This document shows, one piece after another, positions 39,902-48,538 of a DNA stretch of 48,538 bases (the stretch's first letter is position 1; every line of letters begins with the position of its first letter). The translations under genes and the position numbers were made by a program. The stretch covers positions 1-48,538 of the forward strand of contig CAVCGL010000015.1 of NCBI GenBank assembly GCA_963601915.1. Direction: 5' to 3'. The notes under the pieces are model-generated. The model ran no database searches. It had not been told where the DNA came from and saw only the letters and a program-made list of their open reading frames with translations. The stretch comes from Butyricicoccus_A sp963601915 (lineage in GTDB: Bacteria > Bacillota > Clostridia > Oscillospirales > Butyricicoccaceae).

Positions 39902-40743
39902 TGGCAGGAACGCTTTATTTGGTGGCAACACCGATTGGAAACCTGGAGGATCTCACGTATCGTGCGGTTCGGATTCTCGGTGAAGTAGATTTTGTCGCGG
40001 CGGAAGATACCCGCGTCAGCGGCAAGCTGCTGCATTATTTGGAAATCAGCAAGCCACTGGTCAGCTATCATGAGCACAATAAAAAACAGCGCGGACCGGA
40101 GCTGGTTGCGCGCCTGTTGGCAGGAGAAACTTGTGCACTGGTCACAGATGCCGGTATGCCGGCGATCAGCGATCCGGGAGAAGATTTGGCAAATTTGTGC
40201 CACGAGGCAGGCATTACTGTGATTCCGGTGCCGGGTGCCTGTGCCGCTGTCAGTGCCTTGGCACAGAGCGGTCTGCCGTCCGGAAAATGGTGCTTTGAGG
40301 GCTTTTTGCCGACAAACAGCAAGCAGAGAAAAGAACGGCTTGCTGTGCTCAAGCAGGAAACACGGACTTGTATTGTCTATGAGGCGCCGCACCGGCTGCG
40401 TGCGACGATGCAGGAGCTGGCACAGCAGCTGGGAGAGCGTCGCGTGAGCATTTCGCGAGAGATTACCAAGCTGCATGAGGAATGCCTGCGTATGACCCTG
40501 CCGGAGGCGGCGGCATATTATCAGGAGACTGAACCGCGCGGTGAGTTTGTTCTCGTCATTGAGGGCGCAGCAGATCACCCGGAACAGCGAGCAGCAGATC
40601 AGATGGAACAGGCCATCGCACTGACCGAAGAATTGACAGCTGCCGGTCTGACCCTGCGCGATGCCGTCAAGCAGGCGGCAAAACAGACCGGTGCACGCAA
40701 AAACCAGCTGTACCAGACCATGCTGGCGCGGCAGGAGGAATAA
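39901..40743 (+). CDS. rsmI: 16S rRNA (cytidine-1402-2'-O)-methyltransferase RsmI
   Basis: This 280-residue tetrapyrrole-methylase-fold enzyme methylates C1402 of 16S rRNA. Signature segments are LYLVATPIGNLEDLTYRA (residues 5-22), AAEDTRVSGKLL, LVTDAGMPAISDPGEDL and PVPGACAAVSALAQSGLPS. The C-terminal segment (about 225-280) matches the small RsmI helical domain. It overlaps trmN6 by one base. A repeat cluster of about 320 bp lies between its stop and the first terminator. Confidence 0.96.
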   Translation: MAGTLYLVATPIGNLEDLTYRAVRILGEVDFVAAEDTRVSGKLLHYLEISKPLVSYHEHNKKQRGPELVARLLAGETCALVTDAGMPAISDPGEDLANLCHEAGITVIPVPGACAAVSALAQSGLPSGKWCFEGFLPTNSKQRKERLAVLKQETRTCIVYEAPHRLRATMQELAQQLGERRVSISREITKLHEECLRMTLPEAAAYYQETEPRGEFVLVIEGAADHPEQRAADQMEQAIALTEELTAAGLTLRDAVKQAAKQTGARKNQLYQTMLARQEE

Positions 40744-40773
40744 ATTCGCATTAGTTTCCGGTTTTTCACCAAA

Positions 40774-41094
40774 AGCCTTCCTCTTTGAGGAAGGTGGCGC
40801 GGCGTAAGTCGTGACGGAAGGAGCAGCGCGCAAACAAGTCTGTATCAGAGTTACCCTGATTCGTCAGATGTGCAGCTCACACCAGCTTCTTGGCTCTCCC
40901 TCTGGGAGAGCTGGCATTTGCGAAGCAAATGACTGAGAGGGCAATCCCGAAAGTTCGTATCAGAGTTTCCCTGATTCGTCAGGGCTGACTGGTTACTCCC
41001 TCAGTCTTGCCGCGAGGCGGCAATCCAGCTCCCTCAAAGAGGGAGCCAAAAGCCCTCTCTGTCGCTGCGCGACATCTCTCCCAGAGGGAGAGAC
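40774..41094. repeat. Palindromic mosaic repeat locus 5 (modules C-A-B-D, reversed)
   Basis: A complete unit in the reverse orientation: C about 40774-40826, A 40892-40942, B about 40994-41047 and D 41052-41094. The spacers carry the same TGATTCGTCAG words as locus 2. It lies between rsmI and its terminator, so it is probably transcribed as a 3' untranslated region. Confidence 0.88.
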
Positions 41095-41122
41095 GAGTTT
41101 GGCTTGTGCATAACAGCAAAAA

Positions 41123-41151
41123 ATCACCAGTTTTCGCACTGGTGATTTTTT
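41123..41151 (+). terminator. Terminator downstream of rsmI and repeat locus 5
   Basis: ATCACCAG (41123-41130) and CTGGTGAT (41139-41146) followed by six T. The stem is the same as in the terminator at 11446-11478. Confidence 0.88.
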
Positions 41152-41214
41152 ATTTGTATAACTATGCTAAAAATATACTTTTAGTATTTAAAACAAAACG
41201 AAAAAATAGAAAAA

Positions 41215-41240
41215 CCGGATGTTGGGGGCATCCGGCTTTT
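41215..41240 (+). terminator. Second hairpin with U-tract
   Basis: CCGGATG (41215-41221) and CATCCGG (41229-41235), then CTTTTCC. No gene lies directly before it on the plus strand. It may be a back-up terminator. Confidence 0.5.
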
Positions 41241-41387
41241 CCTGTACAAAACTTAAAGGGGGGTAAAAAAGAGAGATAAAAGAAAAATCTTTTATATAGT
41301 CATTCTTGACTACATGCTTAGTATACTGTAGTTGTGTGTACATTGTGTGAATAAAATGAGAAAAAATCGCTAGAACAAAAAAATTTT

Positions 41388-41906
41388 TCAGCGCGCTGGG
41401 GAAATTCCGGCCTTTGCCGCCTGCTCGCGCAGCCGTTTGTTCTCTTCATGCGCGGCATCCGCCTTCGGCGTAACGATATAGGTCGCGGTAGCCGTGCACA
41501 CGAGCTTGTCCGGCGTGTCCTCCATCCAGCCACGTGCGCTGGCGTGAAAGATTTTGTGTCCGCGGAACGTGACTTCCGATTCCACGACGAGATTGCCGCC
41601 GATGCGGCCGGGACGAATATAATTGACCGTCATCGTAGAGGTCGGGCACAGATGAAAATCGGCATTATAATAGACGAGCAGACCCATACTCATATCCATC
41701 ATCGCACTGGTTACGCCGCCGTGCAGCCAGCCCATCGGATTGCGCATTTCCGGCTTGAGACGGTATCGCACCGTGCATTTCATGCCATCTTCGCTGCAGG
41801 AGATAAATTCCGGCGGAATCCGATTGTTGACAGAGCCTTGTTCTGCGTTTGTTCTGCGATTGATTGCGACGCGAAGCCGCTGCTCATGATACTGAGAATG
41901 ATCCAT
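41388..41906 (-). CDS. PaaI-family hotdog-fold thioesterase
   Basis: The 172-residue protein has the hotdog acyl-CoA thioesterase pattern: NPMGWLHGGVTSAMMDMSMGL (about 56-76), where the HGG and the following acidic residue form the active-site region, then TSTMTVNYIRPGRIGGNLVVESEV. The C-terminal 25 residues are a charged helix beyond the core domain. It probably hydrolyses an acyl-CoA; the substrate cannot be read. AAAGGA lies upstream of the ATG with longer than usual spacing. It is monocistronic on the minus strand, with its own promoter. Confidence 0.85.
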   Translation of the reverse strand: MDHSQYHEQRLRVAINRRTNAEQGSVNNRIPPEFISCSEDGMKCTVRYRLKPEMRNPMGWLHGGVTSAMMDMSMGLLVYYNADFHLCPTSTMTVNYIRPGRIGGNLVVESEVTFRGHKIFHASARGWMEDTPDKLVCTATATYIVTPKADAAHEENKRLREQAAKAGISPAR

Positions 41907-41935
41907 GAAACCCTAGTCCTTTTTTCTTTTTTTTC

Positions 41936-41965
41936 AGTGTATCATGTTACGGGAACTTCTGTCAA
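41936..41965 (-). promoter_or_regulatory. Promoter of the PaaI thioesterase gene
   Basis: Minus-strand TTGACA (41960-41965 complement), 18 bp and TACACT (41936-41941 complement), 30 bp before the start codon. Confidence 0.7.
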
Positions 41966-42089
41966 ATGAACACGGATTTTTCTTTGCGATTGATATTGTA
42001 TTCTAAATCCGGAAATAGTAAAATAAAACTGTTAATCTGCAAAGCAGAGAAAAAATTATGGGAAAATTTCCGATTATTTTACTGGGGTA

Positions 42090-42118
42090 TTGAAATAAAC
42101 ACCAATTTCGTGTATATT
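42090..42118 (+). promoter_or_regulatory. Promoter of the cysteine desulfurase-iscU operon
   Basis: TTGAAA (42090-42095), 17 bp and TATATT (42113-42118), about 67 bp before the start codon. No IscR gene accompanies the operon. Confidence 0.72.
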
Positions 42119-42184
42119 AGTTATCGCAGACAGGTATTGCCTGCGTGAGAATAAAAAACCTATATCTTTAGGAGGATATGAAAT

Positions 42185-43393
42185 ATGGAACGTGTTGTTT
42201 ATTCGGATAACGCGGCTACCACACCAATTTCCAAGAACGTATATAACGCGATGCTGCCGTATCTGACCACTGGCTATGGCAACCCGTCCAGCCTGTACAA
42301 GCTGGGTCGTGATGAGAAAAAGGCGATGGATGAAGCACGCGGCCATCTGGCAAAGTTCTTCAACTGTGACCCGAACGAGATTTACTTTACTTCCGGCGGT
42401 TCTGAGGCGGATAACCTGGCAATTAAGGGTTTGTTCTTCTCTGGCAAGCTGCCGAAGAATAAGCGTCATATTATCACCAGCACCATCGAGCACCATGCTG
42501 TTCTGTACACCTGCGAGTTTATGCAGAAGATCGGCTATGATGTGACTTTCGTCGGCGTAGATGAGCAGGGTCATATCAAGCTGGATGAGCTGGAAAATGC
42601 CATCACAGAGGACACCGCACTGGTATCCATCATGGCAGCCAACAACGAGATCGGTACCATTCAGGATCTCAAGGCAATTTCTGATATTTGCCACAAGCAC
42701 GGCGTTCTGTTCCACACCGATGCCGTACAGGCTGTCGGCCATATGCGCATCGATGTCAAGGAGATGGGCATTGACATGCTGTCTCTGTCCGGCCATAAGC
42801 TGCATGCACCGAAGGGAACCGGCGCGCTGTACTGCCGCAAGGGCATCAAGCTGGAGCCGCTGATTCACGGCGGCGGACAGGAGCGCGGCCTGCGCAGCGG
42901 TACCGAAAATGTTGCCGGTATCGTTGGTCTGGGCGAAGCGGTTCGCTATGCAGATGAAAATCTGGAAAAGAACATGGCTTATGTCAAGGGTCTGCGCGAC
43001 CGTCTGACCGAAGGCGTACTCAAGATTCCGTACACCCATCTGACCGGCGATCCGGTCAATCGTCTGCCGGGCACCGCAAGCTTTGTCATTGAGTGCATTG
43101 AGGGCGAGTCTCTGGTACTGCGTCTGGATCTGGCAGGCATTGCTTGCTCGACCGGTTCCGCTTGCTCGACCGGCTCTCTCGACCCGTCTCATGTTCTGAT
43201 GGCAATCGGTCTGCCGCACGAGATCGCGCACGGTTCTCTGCGCGTCACGCTGAGCGAGCAGAACACTGAGGAAGACGTAGATTACTTGATTGAGAAGATC
43301 ACCTATGTTGTCAAGACCCTGCGTGACATGTCTCCGGTATGGGACGAGATGATTAACGGTCAGCCGATGCTGAAGATGTTTGACAACAAGTAA
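42185..43393 (+). CDS. Cysteine desulfurase (NifS/IscS family)
   Basis: This 402-residue PLP enzyme takes sulfur from cysteine for Fe-S cluster assembly. The PLP lysine is Lys205 in LSGHKLHAPKG. The catalytic cysteine is Cys327 in GIACSTGSACSTGSLDPSHVL, with Cys321 six residues earlier in a duplicated CSTG motif. The N-terminus YSDNAATTPIS and the His motif TSTIEHHAVL are conserved. AGGAGG lies about 8 nt before the ATG. It is followed 46 bp later by the scaffold gene iscU in the common Firmicutes nifS-nifU pair. Confidence 0.96.
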   Translation: MERVVYSDNAATTPISKNVYNAMLPYLTTGYGNPSSLYKLGRDEKKAMDEARGHLAKFFNCDPNEIYFTSGGSEADNLAIKGLFFSGKLPKNKRHIITSTIEHHAVLYTCEFMQKIGYDVTFVGVDEQGHIKLDELENAITEDTALVSIMAANNEIGTIQDLKAISDICHKHGVLFHTDAVQAVGHMRIDVKEMGIDMLSLSGHKLHAPKGTGALYCRKGIKLEPLIHGGGQERGLRSGTENVAGIVGLGEAVRYADENLEKNMAYVKGLRDRLTEGVLKIPYTHLTGDPVNRLPGTASFVIECIEGESLVLRLDLAGIACSTGSACSTGSLDPSHVLMAIGLPHEIAHGSLRVTLSEQNTEEDVDYLIEKITYVVKTLRDMSPVWDEMINGQPMLKMFDNK

Positions 43394-43439
43394 GAATTAT
43401 ATTTTAGGAATTGTATTGCAATAAAAGGAGTTTATCACT

Positions 43440-43847
43440 ATGGATTACAGCGAAAAGGTAATGGATCATTTTGCCAATCCGCGCAATGTCGGCGTGATTG
43501 AGGATGCCAATGCTGTCGGCGAAGTAGGCAATGCCAAGTGCGGCGACATCATGAAGATGTATATGAAGATCAACGATGAGGGCGTCATCGAGGACATCAA
43601 GTTCAAGACCTTCGGCTGCGGCGCAGCCGTTGCAACCAGCTCGATGGCAACCGAGATGGTCAAGGGCAAGACCATTGAAGAGGCGCTCAAGCTGACCAAC
43701 AAGGCAGTGGCAGAGGCTCTGGACGGTCTGCCGCCGGTAAAGATGCACTGCTCTGTTCTGGCTGAAGAGGCCATTCAGGCAGCTCTGACCGACTACTACA
43801 CCCGCAAGGGCCTGAATCCGGACGACTATATCCCGAAGAAGAAGTAA
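43440..43847 (+). CDS. iscU: Fe-S cluster scaffold protein IscU/NifU-N
   Basis: The 135-residue scaffold builds Fe-S clusters on Cys34 (NAKCGD), Cys60 (FGCGAA) and Cys104 (KMHCSVLA), with Asp36 next to the first cysteine. The opening YSEKVMDHFANPRNVG is the family signature. The LPPVK segment before Cys104 is the usual chaperone-recognition site. AAAGGAG precedes the ATG. It is co-transcribed with the cysteine desulfurase. Confidence 0.96.
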   Translation: MDYSEKVMDHFANPRNVGVIEDANAVGEVGNAKCGDIMKMYMKINDEGVIEDIKFKTFGCGAAVATSSMATEMVKGKTIEEALKLTNKAVAEALDGLPPVKMHCSVLAEEAIQAALTDYYTRKGLNPDDYIPKKK

Positions 43848-43876
43848 GAAAATAATCTAACATTTCATCGAAATAA

Positions 43877-43905
43877 GCCGCATACGTCTGTATGCGGCCT
43901 TTTCG
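43877..43905 (+). terminator. Terminator after iscU
   Basis: GCCGCATAC (43877-43885) pairs with GTATGCGGC (43890-43898), then CTTTT. It lies 25 bp before the mfd start codon. Confidence 0.85.
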
Positions 43906-43929
43906 GCATGTATAAGGAGAAATTTTCCT

Positions 43930-46900
43930 ATGGAGCGTATCACACAGCTGATTGCTGACTTAACAGAATATGACAGCATTGCGGAGGAACTGAAAGCGGG
44001 CAAATCACCGATTGAGGTGACAGGACTCGCACCGATTCACAAGGCAAATCTGACGGCAGCTCTGGCGGGACAGCTGCACAAACAGGCGGTTGTCATCTGC
44101 GCGGATGATCTGGCGTGCAGCCGTATGGCGCGTGACTTGGAAGCTTTTTCGGAGCGTCCGGTAGAGATTCTTCCGGCGCGTGAATTTGTGTTTCACAATA
44201 TTGAATCGTCCTCCCGCGAGTATGAGCACAAGCGCATTTCCGCCCTGCGCGATTTGCAGCTCGGGAAAAAGACCATCGTTACAACGATTCCTGCGCTGCT
44301 CATGGCGACCATGCCGCCGGAAAAAATGCAGGAAGCCATGTTTTCCATTGATTTCAACGGAGAATATGACATTGATGAGCTGATGCAAAAACTGCTGTTG
44401 GCGGGGTATCGGCGGTGTATGCAGGTAGAAGGCGAGGGTCAGTTCTCTGTCCGCGGCGGTATTCTGGATATTTTTGTGCCGGGAGAAGATTATCCGGTGC
44501 GCATTGAATTTTTTGATACCGAAGTGGACACCATGTCGTATTTCGATATTGGCTCTCAGCGGCGCACGCGCTCGCTGGAAAAGCTGCTGTGCGTGCCCAA
44601 TATGGAGGTTCTGCCGACGCTTGCGCCGGACGGCATCAAGGGCTTGGTGAATAAGCTGACCGGTATTGTGCTCTCGCGCACCAATAAGCATCCGGATCTG
44701 GATCGCAATTTGCGCCGCGATATAGAACGGCTCAACAATGACGGCATTTTTCCGGCAGCAGATAAGTACCTGCCGCTCATTTATCCTAAATTGACGTCTG
44801 CGGTCGAGTACATTCCGGAAGAAGCACTGGTCTGTTTTGATGATTTCCGCGCCGTGCGAGAGGCGGCCCGCGTGTTCACGTTGCGCATGAAAGAGGATGT
44901 CGAGGCGCTGCTGGAGCGCGGACAGATTTTTGGAAAGAACGCGATATATCAGCACAGTCTGGAAGAGGCGATGCAGCGTCTGGAAGCAAACAGTGTGCTG
45001 TATTTGGAGACGTTCTTAAGCTCTATGCCGGAATGTCCGCCGAAACAGGTCACAGAAATCACGGCAAAGCAGCTGTCACCGTATTCCGGCAACACAGAAG
45101 CCGCGGCTTCGGATATTCGCGCTTATCAGGATATGCATTACCGTGTGATTGTCCTGTGTTCCGGCGATATGCGCCGCACGACCATGAAGGACATTTTACA
45201 GGAGCACGGCATTGATGCACGCGTGACAGATCGGCTGCCGCGTCCGGGCGGTGTCAGCATTTTAGAGGGCAGCTTGTCTGCCGGTATGGAATATCCTTCC
45301 CTCAAGACCGCGGTTTTGACCGAAGGACAGATGCTTGCTGCCCGAAAAAAGAAGAAGGAACGGCGAAAGAAATCCAATCGAGACCATGTGCGCAGTTATA
45401 CGGATCTGACGCCGGGCGATTTGGTCGTTCATGAGCACCATGGCATCGGCCGATTCGTCGGCATGGAGCGCATGCGGGTAGAGGGCACCTATCAGGACTT
45501 TGTCAAGATTGCGTTTGCCGGTACGGATTTTCTATATGTTCCGGCGACAAGTCTGGATTTGATTTCCAAATATATCGGTGCCGGTTCGGATGCCGCAGAG
45601 AGCGGCCGCGTGCGACTCAACAAACTGGGCGGCGCAGAATGGCAGAAGACGCGCAGCAAAGCAAAGGCCGCAGTCAAAGAGCTGGCGGTCAATTTGATTG
45701 CACTGTATGCAGAGCGTGAACGCAAGCGCGGCTATGCCTTCCAGAAGGATGACAGCTGGCAGCATGAGTTTGAAGCGGCATTTGAACACGAGGAAACCGA
45801 GGATCAGCTGCGCTGTGTGCAGGAAATCAAACAGGATATGGAATCCGAGCGTCCGATGGATCGTCTGCTGTGCGGTGATGTCGGCTTCGGTAAAACCGAA
45901 GTGGCACTGCGTGCCGTCATGAAATGTGTGTTGGGCGGCAAACAGGCAGCGATTCTCGTGCCGACGACGGTATTGGCACGGCAGCATTATTTGACCTGTA
46001 TTTCTCGGTTTTCCGGCTGGCCGGTCAAAATTGAGATGCTCAGCCGCTTCAAAACAGCCAAAGAACAGAAAATTATTCTGGAAAAGGTCAAGACCGGACA
46101 GGTTGATCTGCTGATTGGCACGCATAAGCTGTTTAACAAGAGCATGAAATTCAAAGATTTGGGCTTGCTGATTATTGACGAGGAGCAGCGATTTGGTGTG
46201 TCTCATAAGGAAAAGCTCAAAGAAATGGCGCGGCAGGTGGATGTGCTCACGCTGTCCGCAACGCCGATTCCGCGCACGCTGAACATGGCGTTATCTGGTA
46301 TTCGGGATATGTCCGTACTCGAAGAGCCGCCGCAGGATCGACATCCGGTACAGACCTATGTGATGGAATATGATGCCGGTGTCATTGCCGAGGCCATGCG
46401 GCGGGAGTTTTACCGTGGCGGACAGACCTATTATCTGCACAACGAGGTCAGCACGATTGATACCTGCGCGGCAAAGCTGAAAAAGATGCTGCCGGATGCG
46501 GAAATTGCCGTGGCACACGGCAAGATGAGCCAGCGGGAGCTGTCGCGGATTATGACGCGCATGAGCGATGGCGATATTGATGTGCTCGTGTGTACGACAA
46601 TTATTGAAACCGGTATTGATATTGCCAATGCCAACACCCTGATTATTGAAGATGCCGATCATATGGGCTTGTCTCAGCTGCATCAGCTGCGCGGCCGCGT
46701 TGGACGCTCGGCGCGACATGCGTTTGCGTATTTTACGTTCCAGCGCGGCAAGACATTGTCGGATATTTCGCAGAAGCGGCTGAATGCCGTGCGGGAATTT
46801 GCGGAATTTGGCTCCGGCTTCAAGATTGCGATGCGAGATTTGGAGATTCGCGGCGCGGGCAATGTGCTCGGCGCTGAGCAGTCGGGTCATTTGATGAATG

Positions 46901-47442
46901 TCGGCTATGATTTGTATTTGAAGCTGCTCGAAGAAGCGGTATTGGAAGAAAAGGGCGAAAAGCCGCGTTCCAGCACCGACTGCACGGCAGAATTGCTGGT
47001 CAATGCCAATTTGCCGGAGAAGTATGTCGAGGATTCCGGTCAGCGCGTGGATTTGTATCGCCGCATTGCTGCGATTCACACGGAAGAAGAGCGTGCTGAT
47101 CTGCTGGATGAGATGATTGACCGCTTTGGTGAACCGCCGGCATCCGCTGTTGCGCTGTGTGATATTGCCCTGCTGCGCGCGCGTGCTGCCGTACAGGACA
47201 TCATGGACATTCGCCAGAAGGACGGCAGAATCTATCTGACTTGGGCAAAGGATGGCACAGATCTGCGCCGAATGGCGGCACTGTGCGGTATGCAGAAATA
47301 TAAGGGACGCTTGCTGCTCAATGCAGGCGAGGAACCGTATCTGTCCCTGCGCCTCAATGCGAAGGAACGTCCGCTTGCCATGGCACAGGAGCTGGTTTCG
47401 CTGTATGCCCAGCTTGGAGAGAAACAAATAGATGACAAATAA
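43930..47442 (+). CDS. mfd: Transcription-repair coupling factor Mfd
   Basis: This 1,170-residue DNA translocase removes stalled RNA polymerase and recruits UvrA. The order is: UvrB-like N-terminal region (about 1-330), an RNA-polymerase-interaction domain near 490-560 (YTDLTPGDLVVHEHHGIGRFVGMER), then the RecG-like helicase with Walker A CGDVGFGKTE (about 648-657), DEEQ (about 749-752), LSATPIPRTLNMALSG and TTIIETGIDIANANTLI, and a C-terminal TRCF domain. Length and motif order are normal. AAGGAGAAATTTTCCT precedes the ATG. The gene lies directly behind the iscU terminator. Confidence 0.97.
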   Translation: MERITQLIADLTEYDSIAEELKAGKSPIEVTGLAPIHKANLTAALAGQLHKQAVVICADDLACSRMARDLEAFSERPVEILPAREFVFHNIESSSREYEHKRISALRDLQLGKKTIVTTIPALLMATMPPEKMQEAMFSIDFNGEYDIDELMQKLLLAGYRRCMQVEGEGQFSVRGGILDIFVPGEDYPVRIEFFDTEVDTMSYFDIGSQRRTRSLEKLLCVPNMEVLPTLAPDGIKGLVNKLTGIVLSRTNKHPDLDRNLRRDIERLNNDGIFPAADKYLPLIYPKLTSAVEYIPEEALVCFDDFRAVREAARVFTLRMKEDVEALLERGQIFGKNAIYQHSLEEAMQRLEANSVLYLETFLSSMPECPPKQVTEITAKQLSPYSGNTEAAASDIRAYQDMHYRVIVLCSGDMRRTTMKDILQEHGIDARVTDRLPRPGGVSILEGSLSAGMEYPSLKTAVLTEGQMLAARKKKKERRKKSNRDHVRSYTDLTPGDLVVHEHHGIGRFVGMERMRVEGTYQDFVKIAFAGTDFLYVPATSLDLISKYIGAGSDAAESGRVRLNKLGGAEWQKTRSKAKAAVKELAVNLIALYAERERKRGYAFQKDDSWQHEFEAAFEHEETEDQLRCVQEIKQDMESERPMDRLLCGDVGFGKTEVALRAVMKCVLGGKQAAILVPTTVLARQHYLTCISRFSGWPVKIEMLSRFKTAKEQKIILEKVKTGQVDLLIGTHKLFNKSMKFKDLGLLIIDEEQRFGVSHKEKLKEMARQVDVLTLSATPIPRTLNMALSGIRDMSVLEEPPQDRHPVQTYVMEYDAGVIAEAMRREFYRGGQTYYLHNEVSTIDTCAAKLKKMLPDAEIAVAHGKMSQRELSRIMTRMSDGDIDVLVCTTIIETGIDIANANTLIIEDADHMGLSQLHQLRGRVGRSARHAFAYFTFQRGKTLSDISQKRLNAVREFAEFGSGFKIAMRDLEIRGAGNVLGAEQSGHLMNVGYDLYLKLLEEAVLEEKGEKPRSSTDCTAELLVNANLPEKYVEDSGQRVDLYRRIAAIHTEEERADLLDEMIDRFGEPPASAVALCDIALLRARAAVQDIMDIRQKDGRIYLTWAKDGTDLRRMAALCGMQKYKGRLLLNAGEEPYLSLRLNAKERPLAMAQELVSLYAQLGEKQIDDK

Positions 47443-47476
47443 TATAAAATAAATAATATTATACTATTTGTATATA

Positions 47477-47520
47477 AACATGCCAGCTTCGCAATCAACG
47501 AAGCTGGCATGTTTGGTTTT
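47477..47520 (+). terminator. Terminator after mfd
   Basis: ACATGCCAGCTTCG and CGAAGCTGGCATGT form a perfect 14-bp stem with a 7-nt loop, followed by a TTTGGTTTT tract. It lies about 35 bp past the mfd stop codon. Confidence 0.88.
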
Positions 47521-47532
47521 ACGAACAAGTTC

Positions 47533-48538
47533 AACTCGTCTCTCCCTTTGGGAGAGATGTCGCGGAGCGACAGAGAGGGCAGGCTCCCTCGTGAGGGAGC
47601 TGGATTGCCGCTTTGCGGCAAGACTGAGGGAGTAAACGCTATCTCTGGCGAATTAGGGGAAGTCTGATACGAATTTGTTAAAATCTTGCCCTCTCAGTCA
47701 TTTGCTGCGCAAATGCCAGCTCTCCCAAAGGGAGAGCCAAGAAGCCGGTGCGAACTGCGCACCTGACGAATCGGGGGTGACCTGATATAGGATTGTCCGC
47801 GTGCTGCTCCTTTCGTCACGGCTTGCGCCGTGCCACCTTCCTCAGAGAGGAAGGCTTTTGTCTCGCGAGATTTAACTCGTCTCTCCCTTTGGGAGAGATG
47901 TCGCGGAGCGACAGAGAGGGCTGGCTCCCTTGTGAGGGAGCTGGATTGCCGCTTCGCGGCAAGACTGAGGGAGTAGCTGGTTATCTTTGACGAATCAGGC
48001 AAACTCTCATACGAATTTGCGGGATTCGCCCTCTCAGTCATTTGCTGCGCAAATGCCAGCTCTCCCAAAGGGAGAGCCGAGAAGCCGGTGCGAGCTGCGC
48101 ACTTGACGAATCAGAGGTGACCTGATATAGGATTGTCCGCGTGCTGCTCCTTCCGTCACGGCTTGCGCCGTGCCACCTTCCTCAGAGAGGAAGGCTTTTG
48201 TCTCGCACGGTTCAACTCGTCTCTCCCTCTGGGAGAGATGTCGCGGAGCGACAGAGAGGGCAGGCTCCCTTGTGAGGGAGCTGGATTGCCGCCTTGCGGC
48301 AAGACTGAGGGAGTTTTATCAATTGACAAGATGCGTATCAGATGAACTCTAAAACGCATTTGCCAGTGTGCTGCCCTCTCAGTCATTTGCTTTGCAAATG
48401 CCAGCTCTCCCAAAGGGAGAGCCAAGAAGCTGGAGCGAGCTGCGCACCTGACGAATCAGGGGTGACCTGATATAGGATTGCCAGCGTGCTGCTCCTTCCG
48501 TCACGGCTTGCGCCGCGCCACCTTCCTCAGAGAGGAAG
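47533..48538. repeat. Tandem array of palindromic mosaic units (locus 6, at least three copies)
   Basis: Units of about 340 bp, each D-B-A-C in the same orientation, begin near 47533, 47874 and 48214 (periods 341 and 340). The third unit is cut by the window edge within module C. Both modules and spacers are conserved between units, with scattered point changes (for example CCCTTTGGG and CCCTCTGGG loops in D). The array holds only repeat-derived open frames. Nothing else is seen in the last 1,000 bp. Confidence 0.9.

Larger units (their letters stand above)
40744..41387. other. Gene-free stretch holding repeat locus 5 and two hairpins
   Basis: This holds the repeat locus (40774-41094), the rsmI-side terminator (41123-41151), a second hairpin (41215-41240) and about 140 bp of AT-rich DNA with an inverted repeat CTACA...TGTAG near 41312-41333. 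I see no gene in it. Confidence 0.6.

Noticed and set aside
47793..48352. Repeated short open frames in the right-hand array (MSACCSFRHGLRRATF and similar)
   Set aside because: They are translations of the palindromic modules, recur at every repeat locus and both strands, and lack ribosome sites.
47533..48538. CRISPR array
   Set aside because: The repeats are about 50-nt palindromic modules with conserved spacers in a 340-bp period; there are no unique spacers and no cas genes nearby.

Overview
The window is the replication-origin region of a low-to-mid GC member of the Clostridia (Firmicutes). The bcd-etfB-etfA cassettes point to a butyrate former, most like Butyricicoccus, Agathobaculum or related Oscillospirales. 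That placement rests on gene content and protein style only; there is no rRNA gene here. Evidence for the origin: rpmH, rnpA, yidD, yidC, jag, mnmE, mnmG, rsmG, soj and parB run leftward (minus strand), and dnaA, dnaN, an S4-domain gene, recF, remB, gyrB, gyrA and rnhA run rightward (plus strand). DnaA boxes flank dnaA on both sides and parS sites lie before soj. This is the classic Bacillus/Clostridium oriC order.

Region by region. 1-400: right end of an IS3-family element whose insertion cut off a PspC-domain gene. 400-870: gene-free, with three perfect DnaA boxes about 28 kb from oriC. 880-1540: a TepA/ClpP-like serine protease. 1540-8470: two tandem minus-strand operons, each acyl-CoA dehydrogenase-etfB-etfA. 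The two dehydrogenases differ clearly, yet the two etfBA segments appear identical over 2,046 bp, which suggests recent gene conversion. 9.0-17.2 kb: glutamine-dependent NAD synthetase, a membrane-anchored polysaccharide deacetylase, a UPF0303 protein, a lipoprotein, a probable sporulation pair (small beta-domain protein plus SpoIID-like/peptidoglycan-binding protein) with a sigma-E-like promoter, and a DUF2798 membrane protein with a hairpin leader. 17.3-28.5 kb: serS, a coiled-coil membrane protein, parB, soj, rsmG, mnmG, mnmE, jag, yidC, yidD, rnpA and rpmH. 28.6-38.7 kb: oriC and the replication/gyrase genes. 38.9-41.9 kb: a small orphan, trmN6, rsmI and a PaaI thioesterase. 42.2-47.4 kb: cysteine desulfurase, IscU scaffold and mfd.

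The most unusual element is an interspersed family of palindromic repeats at six intergenic loci (about 8.70-9.03, 11.13-11.41, 14.65-14.78, 38.80-38.85, 40.77-41.09 and 47.53-48.54 kb). Four modules of about 50 nt (called A, B, C and D here) share one two-hairpin design and occur in the fixed order D-B-A-C or its reverse. At the right edge they form a tandem array of at least three units of about 340 bp that runs off the window. The modules generate many short repeat-derived open frames that are almost certainly not genes.

The genes form a coherent housekeeping core: initiation and segregation (dnaA, oriC, parS, soj, parB), topology (gyrBA), tRNA/rRNA modification (mnmE, mnmG, rsmG, trmN6, rsmI), membrane protein insertion (yidC, jag, yidD), Fe-S assembly, repair (recF, mfd) and butyrate-type electron transfer. 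All calls are from reading the sequence; no database search was run.
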